Positions 34,130-42,916 of a stretch of 64,000 nt of DNA are shown in pieces (position 1 is the stretch's first letter; every line of letters starts with the position of its first letter). This DNA comes from Yeosuana aromativorans (lineage in GTDB: Bacteria > Bacteroidota > Bacteroidia > Flavobacteriales > Flavobacteriaceae). The translations under genes and the position numbers were made by a program. The DNA is taken from positions 97,039 to 161,038 of the forward strand of contig NZ_BMNR01000003.1 of the NCBI RefSeq assembly GCF_014646655.1, given 5' to 3'. The notes under the pieces were generated by a model that saw nothing but the letters and a program-made list of their open reading frames with translations, was not told where the DNA came from and searched no databases.

Positions 34130-34527
34130 TTTAAAAGTTTTTCCATTACTTTTTCAGGAAACTTAAGTTCAGTAAACCCAAATTACTTGTATAATCCATG
34201 TGCATCGCTTGTTTTAAGCATCCAAACTTTACAGGATTGCAATTGTGGTTCCTCAACAACGGCCTTCATTAATTGCTTAGAGTAGCCTTTACCTCTATAT
34301 TCGGGCAAAATAAATACATCCATTAGGTAAGCAAATATGGTATAATCTGTACATATTCTCGCAAAACCAATTTGCTTTTCTTCTAAATAGACTCCAAAAC
34401 ACAAGCAATTTTCTATTGTTTTTTTTACCTCATCAATGCTTCTTCCTTTTGCCCAATAAGTTTCGGTTAAAAACGAATGAATTAGCTCAATTTGGAGTTT
34501 AGATTTATTTGTTGAAATCTCTATCAT
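34126..34527 (-). pseudogene. GNAT-family N-acetyltransferase interrupted by an in-frame TAA
   Basis: The intact reading frame gives 114 residues (34183-34527) with an acetyl-CoA fold: GFARICTDYTIFAYLMDVFI, then the binding loop LPEYRGKGYSKQL. It stops at HGLYK. In the same frame after the TAA (34183-34185) the sequence continues FGFTELKFPEKVMEKLLK and a TGA at 34126-34128. FGF after HGLY is exactly how this family continues (the HGLYxxFGF segment), and the TGA overlaps the ATG of mmcQ as ATGA, the same arrangement as the other genes in this operon. So the full protein was about 133 residues, and one codon has become TAA. A shortened but still folded protein, or a sequence error, is possible. 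Confidence 0.75.
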
Positions 34528-35273
34528 TCCAATATTTTATATAAAACCGGTTTACTTGGTGTGGCATCATTTTCAAAGGACGCTATTTGAAGATTTAAAA
34601 CATACATACCATCTTCTACTTTATTTGGTACAAAAATAAATTCCGTGATGGTAGCATCTAGCCTTAACTTGCCCTTAGTATTCCAAAAAGCATTGTGTGC
34701 CAATAAGTTGCCATCATCTTTTTCTTTGTCAATACTCGGTAAATCTATTAATAGGTGTTTAATGCCTTTTTCTTTTAAATAGATAGCAGCTTCTTCCAAT
34801 AAATACGTAGGATTGGTATTTGAATACTGTTTAGACAATTTATCCCTCATATTGGGCAGCGTTCTAATTACAATGGCATCGCGTTTTTTATTCCCCAAGG
34901 CAAATTGCAATTGTTTTTTTGAAATCACAAAGTCACCCGCAAATTCTTCTGGAGCCACCGTTACCACCTCGGCAAAAAAGAAAAATGTTTTTAAATGCTT
35001 ATTAATGGAATGTACTTTTTCAGTGATATGTCCAACACATTCGGTATGTGTACCATGAGCATGAGGGTTAAACCAAATATTATTGAAGTTAACAGCTGCC
35101 CCTTTAGATACGCTACCAACCCAATCATCCATAGTGACGGGCTCAATCCTTGGCTCGGTTAAATGCCATGCCCCAACATTGTGTTTTGAGCTTTGAATTG
35201 GTATTGAAATATCCAATGGTTTTGATAGATCAATTTTTAGTTTTCTTGATTTATATTGAATGGTCGTTATCAT
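34524..35273 (-). CDS. Cyclase-family metal-dependent hydrolase (kynurenine formamidase-like)
   Basis: The 249 residues carry the cyclase/KynB signature HAHGTHTECVGHI (about 73-85), in which H-x-G-T-H-x-E plus an aspartate bind the metal. SKPLDISIPIQ near the N-terminus is also typical, where D-I-S lies close to the metal site. Family members hydrolyse N-formylkynurenine, cyclic amides or esters; here no tryptophan genes are near, so the substrate is unknown. It overlaps hemW upstream and the GNAT gene downstream by four bases each. Confidence 0.85.
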   Translation of the reverse strand: MITTIQYKSRKLKIDLSKPLDISIPIQSSKHNVGAWHLTEPRIEPVTMDDWVGSVSKGAAVNFNNIWFNPHAHGTHTECVGHITEKVHSINKHLKTFFFFAEVVTVAPEEFAGDFVISKKQLQFALGNKKRDAIVIRTLPNMRDKLSKQYSNTNPTYLLEEAAIYLKEKGIKHLLIDLPSIDKEKDDGNLLAHNAFWNTKGKLRLDATITEFIFVPNKVEDGMYVLNLQIASFENDATPSKPVLYKILE

Positions 35274-36403
35274 CTTAAATTTAATTTGAACAAGTCTGAA
35301 GCGATTCCATCACTTAAAAATTTACCTTTTTTTGTAACCAACAGCTTGCCGTTATCAACATAGAGCAACTGTTCGTTGATATGTTTTTGGGACTGTTTTA
35401 AAATATAATTTTTATACCCGATTCCAAAATCTTGAGCAACTTTTTCCAATGAAACGCCCCACATAGTTCTTAAACCAGTCATGACATACTCATTGTATTT
35501 ATCAGTTGTTGAAAGTATTTCTGTTTCCATTGGAAGCGTATTTTGCGCTATCGCCTTTATATATTTTGAATTGTTTCGCACGTTCCATCCTCTTTCTGAT
35601 CCATTAAAGGAATGTGCCGAAGGCCCAATGCCCAAATACGACTCGCCTTGCCAATAAGCCGAATTGTTTTTACTGAAAAATCCAGGCTTGCCAAAATTAG
35701 ATAGTTCATAATGTACAAATCCAGAAGCCACAAGTTTTTCTATAAGTATATGGAACTGCTCTTGTGCAACATCATCGTCAACATTCGCAATAACACCTTT
35801 TTTAATAAAAGTATCTAAGGCGGTTTTTGGCTCAACCGTTAAAGCATAACTGGATATATGCGGGATATTATATGACAAAGCCGTTTCAATATTCTCCAAC
35901 CACCGCTCATTGCTCAACCCTGGAATGCCATAAATCAAATCCAAAGAAATATTTTCAAAGTGTTTGGTGGCTTCCTGTAAACACCGTTTGGCCTCATCAA
36001 CATTATGGGCACGATTCATGAGTTTTAAATCCTGCTCAAAAAAGGATTGGATGCCAATGCTCAATCTATTGATAGGTGTATTTGCCAGTTCGTTTATTCG
36101 TTGATTTGTTAAATCATCTGGATTGGCTTCTAATGTAATTTCAGGGCCATCTGAAACCTGGTAGTTTTTATAGACTTCAGAAATCAACAATCGTAATTCA
36201 TCAATCGTCAATATTGATGGCGTACCTCCACCAAAATAAATGGTTTCAATCGTTTGGTTTTTAAATTCGTCTTTGCGTAGCTCTAATTCTCTAACCAACG
36301 CTTTTACCAGTTCATCTTTCTTTTTTAACGAGGTAGAAAAATGAAAATCGCAGTAATGGCACGCTTGTTTACAAAACGGGATATGAATATAAATTCCTGC
36401 TAT
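35270..36403 (-). CDS. hemW: Radical SAM HemW-type protein (coproporphyrinogen oxidase-like) with an apparent ATA start
   Basis: HemW is a heme chaperone related to oxygen-independent coproporphyrinogen oxidase. The family opening is encoded at 36403-36340: after the codon ATA comes AGIYIHIPFCKQACHYCDF, with the CxxxCxxC iron-sulfur cysteines at 11, 15 and 18. FGGGTPS, EANPDDL and GIQSF follow, and GIGPSAHSF is near residue 245. From ATA the protein is 377 residues, the normal length. A stop codon (TAA) lies two codons upstream, and no ATG, GTG or TTG precedes the cluster; the first TTG is after it. So either ATA is the start or the start codon is mutated. Confidence 0.85.
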   Translation of the reverse strand: MAGIYIHIPFCKQACHYCDFHFSTSLKKKDELVKALVRELELRKDEFKNQTIETIYFGGGTPSILTIDELRLLISEVYKNYQVSDGPEITLEANPDDLTNQRINELANTPINRLSIGIQSFFEQDLKLMNRAHNVDEAKRCLQEATKHFENISLDLIYGIPGLSNERWLENIETALSYNIPHISSYALTVEPKTALDTFIKKGVIANVDDDVAQEQFHILIEKLVASGFVHYELSNFGKPGFFSKNNSAYWQGESYLGIGPSAHSFNGSERGWNVRNNSKYIKAIAQNTLPMETEILSTTDKYNEYVMTGLRTMWGVSLEKVAQDFGIGYKNYILKQSQKHINEQLLYVDNGKLLVTKKGKFLSDGIASDLFKLNLR

Positions 36404-36451
36404 GGTTTATGGTTTTTAGATTAATAAATATGTCAAAATAAAAATTAGGGA

Positions 36452-37006
36452 CTATTTTTTTATACGGCTCTCATTTTGCTTTACAAATGCACTCCAACCT
36501 GTATAACTTTTACCGGATTCTATTTTGCCAAAGTTATAAAAATGGCACACGGCGGCAGCTAGACCATCTGTGGCATCCAAATTTTTTGGTAAGGTTTTAA
36601 GCGCCAATAAACTTTGCAACATTTTAGCAACTTGTTCTTTACTGGCATTCCCATTTCCGGTAATGGCCATTTTAATTTTTTTAGGGGAATACTCCGTGAT
36701 GGGGATTTCCCTACTCAAACCCGCCGCCATGGCGACACCTTGTGCCCGACCTAGTTTTAGCATACTTTGTACGTTCTTTCCAAAAAACGGGGCTTCAATA
36801 GCAATTTCATCGGGGTTGTGGGTATCAATAAGTTCAATGGTGCGCTCAAAAATAAGTTTTAACTTCAAGTAGTGATCGTCATACTTTTTTAAATCCAACT
36901 CATTAAGTTGCACAAACTGCATGGTCTTACCAACTACTTTAATGAGTCCGAAACCCATTATGGTTGTTCCCGGATCGATTCCTAAAATAATCGTTTCTTT
37001 AGTCAT
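36452..37006 (-). CDS. ruvC: Crossover junction endodeoxyribonuclease RuvC
   Basis: Resolves Holliday junctions with RuvAB. The protein from the ATG at 37006 (MTKETIILGIDPGT) has 184 residues, the usual size. The four acidic catalytic residues are visible: D in LGIDPGTTIMGFG, E in IAIEAPFFGKNVQS, and the pair in LDATDGLAAAVCHFYN. An alternative ATG two codons earlier (37012) gives MEM. It overlaps the end of the outer-membrane protein gene upstream and heads the ruvC-hemW-cyclase-GNAT-mmcQ set. Confidence 0.95.
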   Translation of the reverse strand: MTKETIILGIDPGTTIMGFGLIKVVGKTMQFVQLNELDLKKYDDHYLKLKLIFERTIELIDTHNPDEIAIEAPFFGKNVQSMLKLGRAQGVAMAAGLSREIPITEYSPKKIKMAITGNGNASKEQVAKMLQSLLALKTLPKNLDATDGLAAAVCHFYNFGKIESGKSYTGWSAFVKQNESRIKK

Positions 37007-37643
37007 TTCCACAGTAATAACAACCTGTAAGTGACAGTGAAAGTCCTACGGTTATGGTTAACATATTCCCATTGAATGACCCATAACCATCAGTAACCGG
37101 ATTAAAATCATCACTAAACCCTGCAATATATGAGCCATCTAAATACAACGACATACTATCAGACAAACCATAATGAAACTCCATTCCAGCCATAACATTA
37201 AGATAGGATATCTTATTCTCTGGATAGTTCCCTAAAGGCTTAATGAATGAAAAACCGGGCCCAGCATGCACAAAAACACCTGTCTTAAAAGGCAAAAAGC
37301 CCAAACCATTTGTAGCGTTTAATACCAATTGCGCATTTAAGCGTGTATAGTTTACCTTAAATTCGGGTGTGTTATCTAAATTTGAAAACCGGTTGAACCC
37401 AAAATCCAGTTTCGCTCCCAATATTCTTGAAAACATATATTGCACTCCCAAATTAACCGTTGGAAAATTAATTGATTTTGATTCAAAATTATTAACAAAA
37501 CCACTGGATGATGGACTGTTAATACCCAGTGCAATTTGCGCCTTTAAAGTGCTGGTATCAACTTGTGACCTTACTGAAAAAGCAAAACAAGCAAAAACAA
37601 TTGCGAAAATTGTATGCTTATAATTTCTAAAACTTGTAATCAT
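36999..37643 (-). CDS. Outer-membrane beta-barrel protein (OmpA/OmpX-like)
   Basis: The 214 residues have a signal peptide (cleavage near SVRSQ) and a run of alternating amphipathic strands typical of an eight-stranded barrel: NLGVQYMFSRILGAKLDFGFNRF, TGVFVHAGPGFSFI, MAGMEFHYGLSDSMSLYLDGSYIAG (segments shortened in places). The C-terminus is unusual, with cysteines in GCYYCGND after the last strand, caused by the overlap with ruvC. It may be co-transcribed with ruvC. Specific function not recognised. Confidence 0.78.
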   Translation of the reverse strand: MITSFRNYKHTIFAIVFACFAFSVRSQVDTSTLKAQIALGINSPSSSGFVNNFESKSINFPTVNLGVQYMFSRILGAKLDFGFNRFSNLDNTPEFKVNYTRLNAQLVLNATNGLGFLPFKTGVFVHAGPGFSFIKPLGNYPENKISYLNVMAGMEFHYGLSDSMSLYLDGSYIAGFSDDFNPVTDGYGSFNGNMLTITVGLSLSLTGCYYCGND

Positions 37644-37691
37644 CCCGTAATATTGGTTTAATTTGCATGTAACACTCTATTTAAATTAAAA

Positions 37692-38657
37692 TTGTACACG
37701 CTGCATTACAAATCTAAACAATTCTTTTTTGTGCTTATTAAAATAAGTCTTGTAGTTGCTGCTTTTTATGTTATTTATCAAAAACTATTAAAAAACAGTG
37801 ATTTAGCCTTTTCTGATTTTGTTAATTTTTCTTCCAAAAACGACTTATTTTTATTAAAAAACATGCTTTTTTTACTTGTTTTGACCATTTTTAACTGGTT
37901 TTTTGAAATTTTAAAATGGCAAAATTTAGTATCATCCATAAAAAAAATATCGTTCAAACTGGCGCTTAAGCAATGCTTAGGTTCTTTAACAGCATCTTTA
38001 TTTACACCTAATAGAATTGGAGAATATGGAGCTAAAGCCATTTACTTTTCTAGTACTTTTAGAAAACATATTCTTCTGATTAATTTATTGGGCAATCTAC
38101 TTCAAATGGCTGTTACCATTGTTTTTGGAGTAATAGGTTTACTTGTATTTGTGCAAACATATTCCATTCAAATAAACACAAATAAACTAGCCATCCTTGT
38201 ATTGGCAGGTTTATTACTATTTATATTTATTCGATTTATTTTCAAAAAAGGAAACTTAAATATCAAAGGCTTTTCAATAAAAAAACTGAAGGATTTCATC
38301 TATTACTTTCCCCAAAAAAAACTTGTTTTGGGTGCTACGTATTCATTGATTAGATATCTTATTTTCTCGTTTCAGTTTTATTATGTGTTGGTTCTTTTTA
38401 AGGTTGACATCGGTTATCTTGATGCTATGACAGTGATTACAACCATGTATTTGTTGGCTTCAATCATTCCCTCAATATTTATTTTTGATGTTGTTATAAA
38501 AGGTGGTATTGCGGTTTATTTATTTTCGATAATTGGTGTAAATGAACTGGTTTCATTAAGTGTGGTAACCATTATGTGGATATTGAATTTTGTGATTCCA
38601 AGTATAATAGGAAGCTTTTATGTGCTTTATTTTAAATTCCCAAAAGTGAACGAATGA
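37692..38657 (+). CDS. Flippase-like/LPG-synthase TM-domain membrane protein, TTG start
   Basis: The 321 residues match the lysylphosphatidylglycerol synthetase transmembrane-region (UPF0104) family: about eight helices with FNWFFEILKWQNLV, the motif SLTASLFTPNRIGEYGAKA (conserved P-x-x-x-G-E) and the C-terminal FVIPSIIGSFYVLYF. In polyisoprenoid-glycan pathways such proteins act as lipid-linked flippases. No ATG exists in frame between the upstream stop (37659-37661) and residue 59; TTG at 37692 is the best start. A glycosyltransferase overlaps its stop by four bases, so the two probably work together on a glycolipid. Confidence 0.82.
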   Translation: MYTLHYKSKQFFFVLIKISLVVAAFYVIYQKLLKNSDLAFSDFVNFSSKNDLFLLKNMLFLLVLTIFNWFFEILKWQNLVSSIKKISFKLALKQCLGSLTASLFTPNRIGEYGAKAIYFSSTFRKHILLINLLGNLLQMAVTIVFGVIGLLVFVQTYSIQINTNKLAILVLAGLLLFIFIRFIFKKGNLNIKGFSIKKLKDFIYYFPQKKLVLGATYSLIRYLIFSFQFYYVLVLFKVDIGYLDAMTVITTMYLLASIIPSIFIFDVVIKGGIAVYLFSIIGVNELVSLSVVTIMWILNFVIPSIIGSFYVLYFKFPKVNE

Positions 38658-39778
38658 TTATAACCATTACCTGTATTGCCATTATTTATGTGTTTTTGAT
38701 AGCCAGTTTTATCTATGGGTTTGAAAAAATCACCACTTTTAAGCTAACCAATCTTCCATCTAAAACAACGTTTTCAGTTATTGTCCCTTCTAGAAATGAA
38801 GCCAAAAATTTACCAAAACTATTGGAATCTATCCAGGCATTAGAATATCCCAAACATTTGTATGAAATTATATTTGTGGATGATGATTCTGATGATAATT
38901 CCGCAGAATTAATTAAGGGATTTCTCTCTAATGCTCGAATTGATATTCAAGTGATTTCCAATGAACGGAAAACCAATTCCCCAAAAAAGGATGCCATTAC
39001 AACAGCTATAAAACTTGCAAAACACGAATGGATCATAACCACAGATGCCGATTGCGTTGTTCCTAAATATTGGTTGGATGGTTTTGATGAGTTTATTCAA
39101 CAAACCCTTGCAAGTTGCATCGCAGCTCCCGTTACTTATCAAACAAGTCCCAGTTTTTTAAGCAGATTTCAAACTCTGGATATCCTAAGCCTGCAAGGTG
39201 CAACCATAGGAAGTTTTGGTGTCAACAAGCCAATTTTGTGCAATGGTGCCAATTTTGGCTATAAAAAAGAAGTTTTTATGCATGTAAACGGCTATGAAGG
39301 AAACACCAACATAGCCAGTGGCGATGATATTTTTTTACTTGAAAAAATGGTGAAGCATCATCCAAAAGCTGTTCATTTTTTAAAATGCGAACAGGCCATT
39401 GTAACAACATCCTCACAACCAACCTGGAGCGAATTAATTGCGCAAAGAATACGATGGGCTGCCAAAACCACGGCTTACAAACAATGGTTTGGTAAATTCA
39501 CGGGACTAGTTGTCTTGCTCATGAATGCCTTTGTAATTGTATCTTTTTTACTGGCTATAGCAGGAGTTTTAAAAGCAAAAATGTTGTTTTACATCGTATT
39601 TATTAAGTTTAATATTGATGTGCTTTTACTGTATAAAACAGCTACTTTTTTCAACCAAAATGATATCTTACGAAGCTTCTTTTTTGGATTTATAGTATAT
39701 CCTTTTTTCTGTATTTATGTGGCTTTTTTATCCTTATTTAAAGGTTTTAAATGGAAATCCAGAACCTATAAAAGATAA
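38654..39778 (+). CDS. Membrane-anchored family 2 glycosyltransferase
   Basis: GT-A fold glycosyltransferase of 374 residues. A N-terminal helix (IITITCIAIIYVFLIASFIYG) is followed by FSVIVPSRNEAKNLPKLLES, the metal-binding region TTDADCV (D-x-D), and the acceptor part GDDIFLLEKM with QRIRWAAK (the QxxRW processive motif). Two or three C-terminal helices complete the protein. This is the layout of membrane GT2 enzymes that extend glycolipids or polysaccharides. It overlaps the flippase-like gene by ATGA, a sign of functional coupling. Confidence 0.88.
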   Translation: MIITITCIAIIYVFLIASFIYGFEKITTFKLTNLPSKTTFSVIVPSRNEAKNLPKLLESIQALEYPKHLYEIIFVDDDSDDNSAELIKGFLSNARIDIQVISNERKTNSPKKDAITTAIKLAKHEWIITTDADCVVPKYWLDGFDEFIQQTLASCIAAPVTYQTSPSFLSRFQTLDILSLQGATIGSFGVNKPILCNGANFGYKKEVFMHVNGYEGNTNIASGDDIFLLEKMVKHHPKAVHFLKCEQAIVTTSSQPTWSELIAQRIRWAAKTTAYKQWFGKFTGLVVLLMNAFVIVSFLLAIAGVLKAKMLFYIVFIKFNIDVLLLYKTATFFNQNDILRSFFFGFIVYPFFCIYVAFLSLFKGFKWKSRTYKR

Positions 39779-39832
39779 TCTTATTACAATTATTTTTAGT
39801 AGTTTTACATACAACCCAATATCGTTTACATT

Positions 39833-40693
39833 ATGAGAAAGATTATTTTTTCATGCCTACTCGTATTTTCCTTTATTTATGTATCGGCACAAGAACAATA
39901 TACGGTCAATGGTACAACCTATCAACTGAAAACTGCCGTTGAAGGCCATTTGGATTTGCTGTACAATACTATCAATAAACAATACCGGTATTTTGTAAGA
40001 ACCAAAGATGGTAACATTACTGAACTGACCAATACGAAAGGGCCAGACAAGCATTTCCAAGCAGAATATAAATCACAATTGGCAGATTTAACTAAAGACA
40101 GCAGCGTTTCAACTTCAGATTTGAATTTTACATTAAGCGATCTTGAAGAGTTTATTAAAACCTATAACGCATCACTTGGCGATTCATATAACGACACAAA
40201 AGCAACTGTGAAACTGCGCTTAGGATTGTTTGGTGGAATTACCAACCAACCCTTTGTATCCAATCCAAACAATACATCGGTTCCTTTTTTTGGTGCTGAA
40301 CTGGAAGGTCTGTCATCCATGAGCTCACGTCACGCCGGATTTTTTAATATCACACATGCTTTAGATCATGACGATTTTCAGTACACCTCAACACAACTGG
40401 GATTGGGCTATCGCTATCGGTTTATCAATCAAACAGTATTTAATGTTTATGGTAACCTTACGCTTGCCACTTATACGTTTTCAAAACAAACATACATGCT
40501 GATTGGTGCGCCAAGTGAAACCGTAAAAGAATCCAACTTTCAAATTCCATGCTCCTTTGGCTTGGGTGCAGATATAAAAGTTGGCTCAAGTGGTTTTATA
40601 ACACTTGCGTACAATGAATTATTTGCAGTGTTTACAAACAATAGCAATAATTTTCCTGTAAACGTTGCCATTGGCTATAAGTTCAGCTTGTAA
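39833..40693 (+). CDS. Secreted hypothetical protein with a C-terminal outer-membrane barrel pattern
   Basis: The 286 residues start with a signal peptide ending at SAQ. The N-terminal third (YTVNGTTYQLKTAVEGHLDLLYN and FVRTKDGNITELTN) is a compact beta-rich domain, then a linker of about 35 residues (SDLEEFIKTYNASLGDSYND) and, from about residue 127, alternating amphipathic strands (VKLRLGLFGGITNQPF, LGLGYRYRFI, TLATYTFSKQTY, FGLGADIKVG, VAIGYKFSL) ending in a leucine. That end is typical of small outer-membrane barrels. Not recognised. It converges on the small lipoprotein gene with a two-base gap. Confidence 0.75.
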   Translation: MRKIIFSCLLVFSFIYVSAQEQYTVNGTTYQLKTAVEGHLDLLYNTINKQYRYFVRTKDGNITELTNTKGPDKHFQAEYKSQLADLTKDSSVSTSDLNFTLSDLEEFIKTYNASLGDSYNDTKATVKLRLGLFGGITNQPFVSNPNNTSVPFFGAELEGLSSMSSRHAGFFNITHALDHDDFQYTSTQLGLGYRYRFINQTVFNVYGNLTLATYTFSKQTYMLIGAPSETVKESNFQIPCSFGLGADIKVGSSGFITLAYNELFAVFTNNSNNFPVNVAIGYKFSL

Positions 40694-40695
40694 AA

Positions 40696-41172
40696 TTAGT
40701 TGACCTGAATGATGATGGGCAACTTAAACTCCGTTTTAACCTGTTGTCCACGTTTTAAAGCTGGAAATATTTTTGGCAATGAATCTAGGCTTTGAGCCAA
40801 TAACTCTTTAATGTTTGGGATTTCATGAAACGTGAGCGAATCCACTTGAATATCAACCAATGACAAAAGGCCTTTACTTGATACTTGAAGGTGTAAATTA
40901 ATGGTATCATTAATATCCTGCGTTACCACAATGGTGTCTTTCTGTAAAGAATTGGTGATATAGTTTAGTAACGTATTTTCAAAACACTGCTTTCGTTCCT
41001 GTTTTGTGGTAGATGAATCACATATTGAAAAAGACGGATATTCGTCAACATCATTCCAATTAAATGTTTGCAGTTCTTCCTTTAAAATAGCTTCAGAAGA
41101 TGTTTTCTTCGCATTAAAATACTCGCACGACACGAGCATTGAAAAAACTATACAAACATAGAAGTGCTTCAT
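40696..41172 (-). CDS. Small lipoprotein with a TonB-C-like domain
   Basis: The 158 residues have a short lipoprotein signal peptide (FSMLVSCEYF) and a C-terminal region resembling the TonB C-terminal fold: SSKGLLSLVDIQVDSLTFHE, SLPKIFPALKRGQQVKTEFKLPIIIQVN. The last part aligns closely with the end of the neighbouring M56-TonB protein (SLPKMEPGKQKGKAVNVMYSLPIIFQV). Both also share a cysteine pair around ERKQC/ERKKC before the domain. It is not an energy transducer in the normal sense because it has a lipid anchor instead of a transmembrane helix. A terminator separates it from the M56 gene. Confidence 0.72.
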   Translation of the reverse strand: MKHFYVCIVFSMLVSCEYFNAKKTSSEAILKEELQTFNWNDVDEYPSFSICDSSTTKQERKQCFENTLLNYITNSLQKDTIVVTQDINDTINLHLQVSSKGLLSLVDIQVDSLTFHEIPNIKELLAQSLDSLPKIFPALKRGQQVKTEFKLPIIIQVN

Positions 41173-41231
41173 GGATTAAAACTAATGCTGAAAATTACGA
41201 TTTTTTTGGTTTTTAATAACTTAAAAATAAT

Positions 41232-41257
41232 AAAACCGAAGGGATTCCTTCGGTTTT
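41232..41257 (-). terminator. Terminator of the esterase-blaI-M56 operon
   Basis: AAAACCGAAGG (41232-41242) and CCTTCGGTTTT (41247-41257) form a perfect 11-bp stem with a GATT loop, followed on the minus strand by an AT-rich tract with five T residues. Confidence 0.8.
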
Positions 41258-41284
41258 AAACAATAATATTATAATAGTTCTGTG

Positions 41285-42916
41285 CTATTCTTTTTGTTGC
41301 ATTGGCTTGTCTTCTGCTACTTGAAAAATAATTGGCAATGAATACATTACATTTACAGCTTTTCCTTTTTGCTTGCCGGGTTCCATTTTAGGAAGAGATT
41401 TAACAACTCTAATAGCTTCGGCTTCCAAAGTAGGATGTGGCGCTCTGGATTTCACATCAACAATATGCCCTTGATAATCAATTTTAAACATAACATTGAT
41501 GCGCTGTCTGCCAACTAAACCATTTTCCTTACCTATTTTGGTATTGAAGTTTTTGTTTACAAATTCAGTGATGTGCTCGGCCATACATTTTTTACGTTCT
41601 TCGTTGGTGCTTAATGCTTCACAACCCGGATAAACTGGCACCTCATCTATTACCGCAAAAGGTACGGAAACATCTTGTATAACATCATTAAAAAATGGAT
41701 CATTAAACCCATCACTGGTAAACACCAATAATTCCTTTAATGCTAGTTCCTCTTCGGTTGTCATGTTTCCCTGAACCTGGATTTGATTAAACACGTCGCT
41801 GATTCGTTCCATAAGCGGCGTCTTGTTGTTTATGTCGCTGTAGTCTTGAACCTCTTTGATTAAAGATTCATTCAACGTATTGCTTTTGGCTAATGTTAAT
41901 AACAGATTCAATCCATGTTCCTCTTCTTTATTGGCATTTCCCTGAACTTGGATTTGCTCTTTTATAGCTTGAATTTTTTCAATTAGTGGTGACTTTAGCA
42001 TTTTAGCTTCAACGTTTTGAGTTTCCTTTTGCTGTGAATAAACATTCTGGATGCTAGAGACATATATCATCATTCCTAAAACCATAGGAACAATGATGGC
42101 ATACTTAAATAAATTAACTTGTTTTGATTTTGATTTTTGTAACATAACGATTCGTTTTTTGATTAATGATTGTTTAAAAAATGGATTGATGAATGATATT
42201 TGATTTGTATCAAAAATCTGGGTTAACAGACTTTGATAGTACTCTGATTTATTTTGGTGTTTTACAGCTTGCTCATCAGCTATAAATTCATGGAGTGTTG
42301 TCATTCTGTTTTGATACATATAAATCAACGGATTAAACCAAAACAGGATGCGCGCCACTTCAAAAAACAACAAATCCAAGGAATGGTTTTGGTTAACATG
42401 GATCATTTCATGCTTCAATATGGTATCTTTTTCTGCTTGGCTCAATTGTTCCCCTAAAAAAACATAGTTAAAAAATGAAAATGCCGCCGAACTGTTCAAG
42501 AGTTTAACTATTCGCAACCTGCCTATTTTACTTTTTGGGTTTTGTGATAACAACCATACAATCTTAGTTATTTTAAAAATGAACAATAATGCGGCCAACA
42601 CCATACCTAAGTAAAACAAAAGTTCCCATGATAAGATGTTTTGCGATTGTGTGTTGATGGTTTCCACTTGCAGTTGACTGGTGTTTAATTGTGGTTTATC
42701 ACCTATAAAAACTTCAGGCAACCTAATGATGTATTGTTGTGGAACCACATTCTTAAACCCATCAACTTTTATAAATGGCAATGCAATGGATAATATAGCT
42801 GTGCCCAATAGGTACAATCGGTTCCAATTAAAAAATGTTTCGTTTTTCAAAAAAACATCATACACCAATAAGAAGAAAACTTGAAATGCAATGGTTTGGA
42901 TGATATAATGTATCAT
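41285..42916 (-). CDS. M56 metallopeptidase fused to a TonB C-terminal domain
   Basis: The 543 residues contain N-terminal helices, an M56 peptidase with KHEMIHVNQNH (HExxH) and LHEFIADEQAV, a transmembrane helix near 275-290, a linker holding two copies of a roughly 60-residue unit (PLIEKIQAIKEQIQVQGN and PLMERISDVFNQIQVQGN), and a periplasmic TonB C-terminal domain (VPVYPGCEAL, NVMFKIDYQGHIVDVKSRAP, ending LPIIFQV). Expected to control the BlaI repressor whose gene overlaps its start by four bases. The TonB part may act as a sensor or contact an outer-membrane protein. Confidence 0.87.
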   Translation of the reverse strand: MIHYIIQTIAFQVFFLLVYDVFLKNETFFNWNRLYLLGTAILSIALPFIKVDGFKNVVPQQYIIRLPEVFIGDKPQLNTSQLQVETINTQSQNILSWELLFYLGMVLAALLFIFKITKIVWLLSQNPKSKIGRLRIVKLLNSSAAFSFFNYVFLGEQLSQAEKDTILKHEMIHVNQNHSLDLLFFEVARILFWFNPLIYMYQNRMTTLHEFIADEQAVKHQNKSEYYQSLLTQIFDTNQISFINPFFKQSLIKKRIVMLQKSKSKQVNLFKYAIIVPMVLGMMIYVSSIQNVYSQQKETQNVEAKMLKSPLIEKIQAIKEQIQVQGNANKEEEHGLNLLLTLAKSNTLNESLIKEVQDYSDINNKTPLMERISDVFNQIQVQGNMTTEEELALKELLVFTSDGFNDPFFNDVIQDVSVPFAVIDEVPVYPGCEALSTNEERKKCMAEHITEFVNKNFNTKIGKENGLVGRQRINVMFKIDYQGHIVDVKSRAPHPTLEAEAIRVVKSLPKMEPGKQKGKAVNVMYSLPIIFQVAEDKPMQQKE

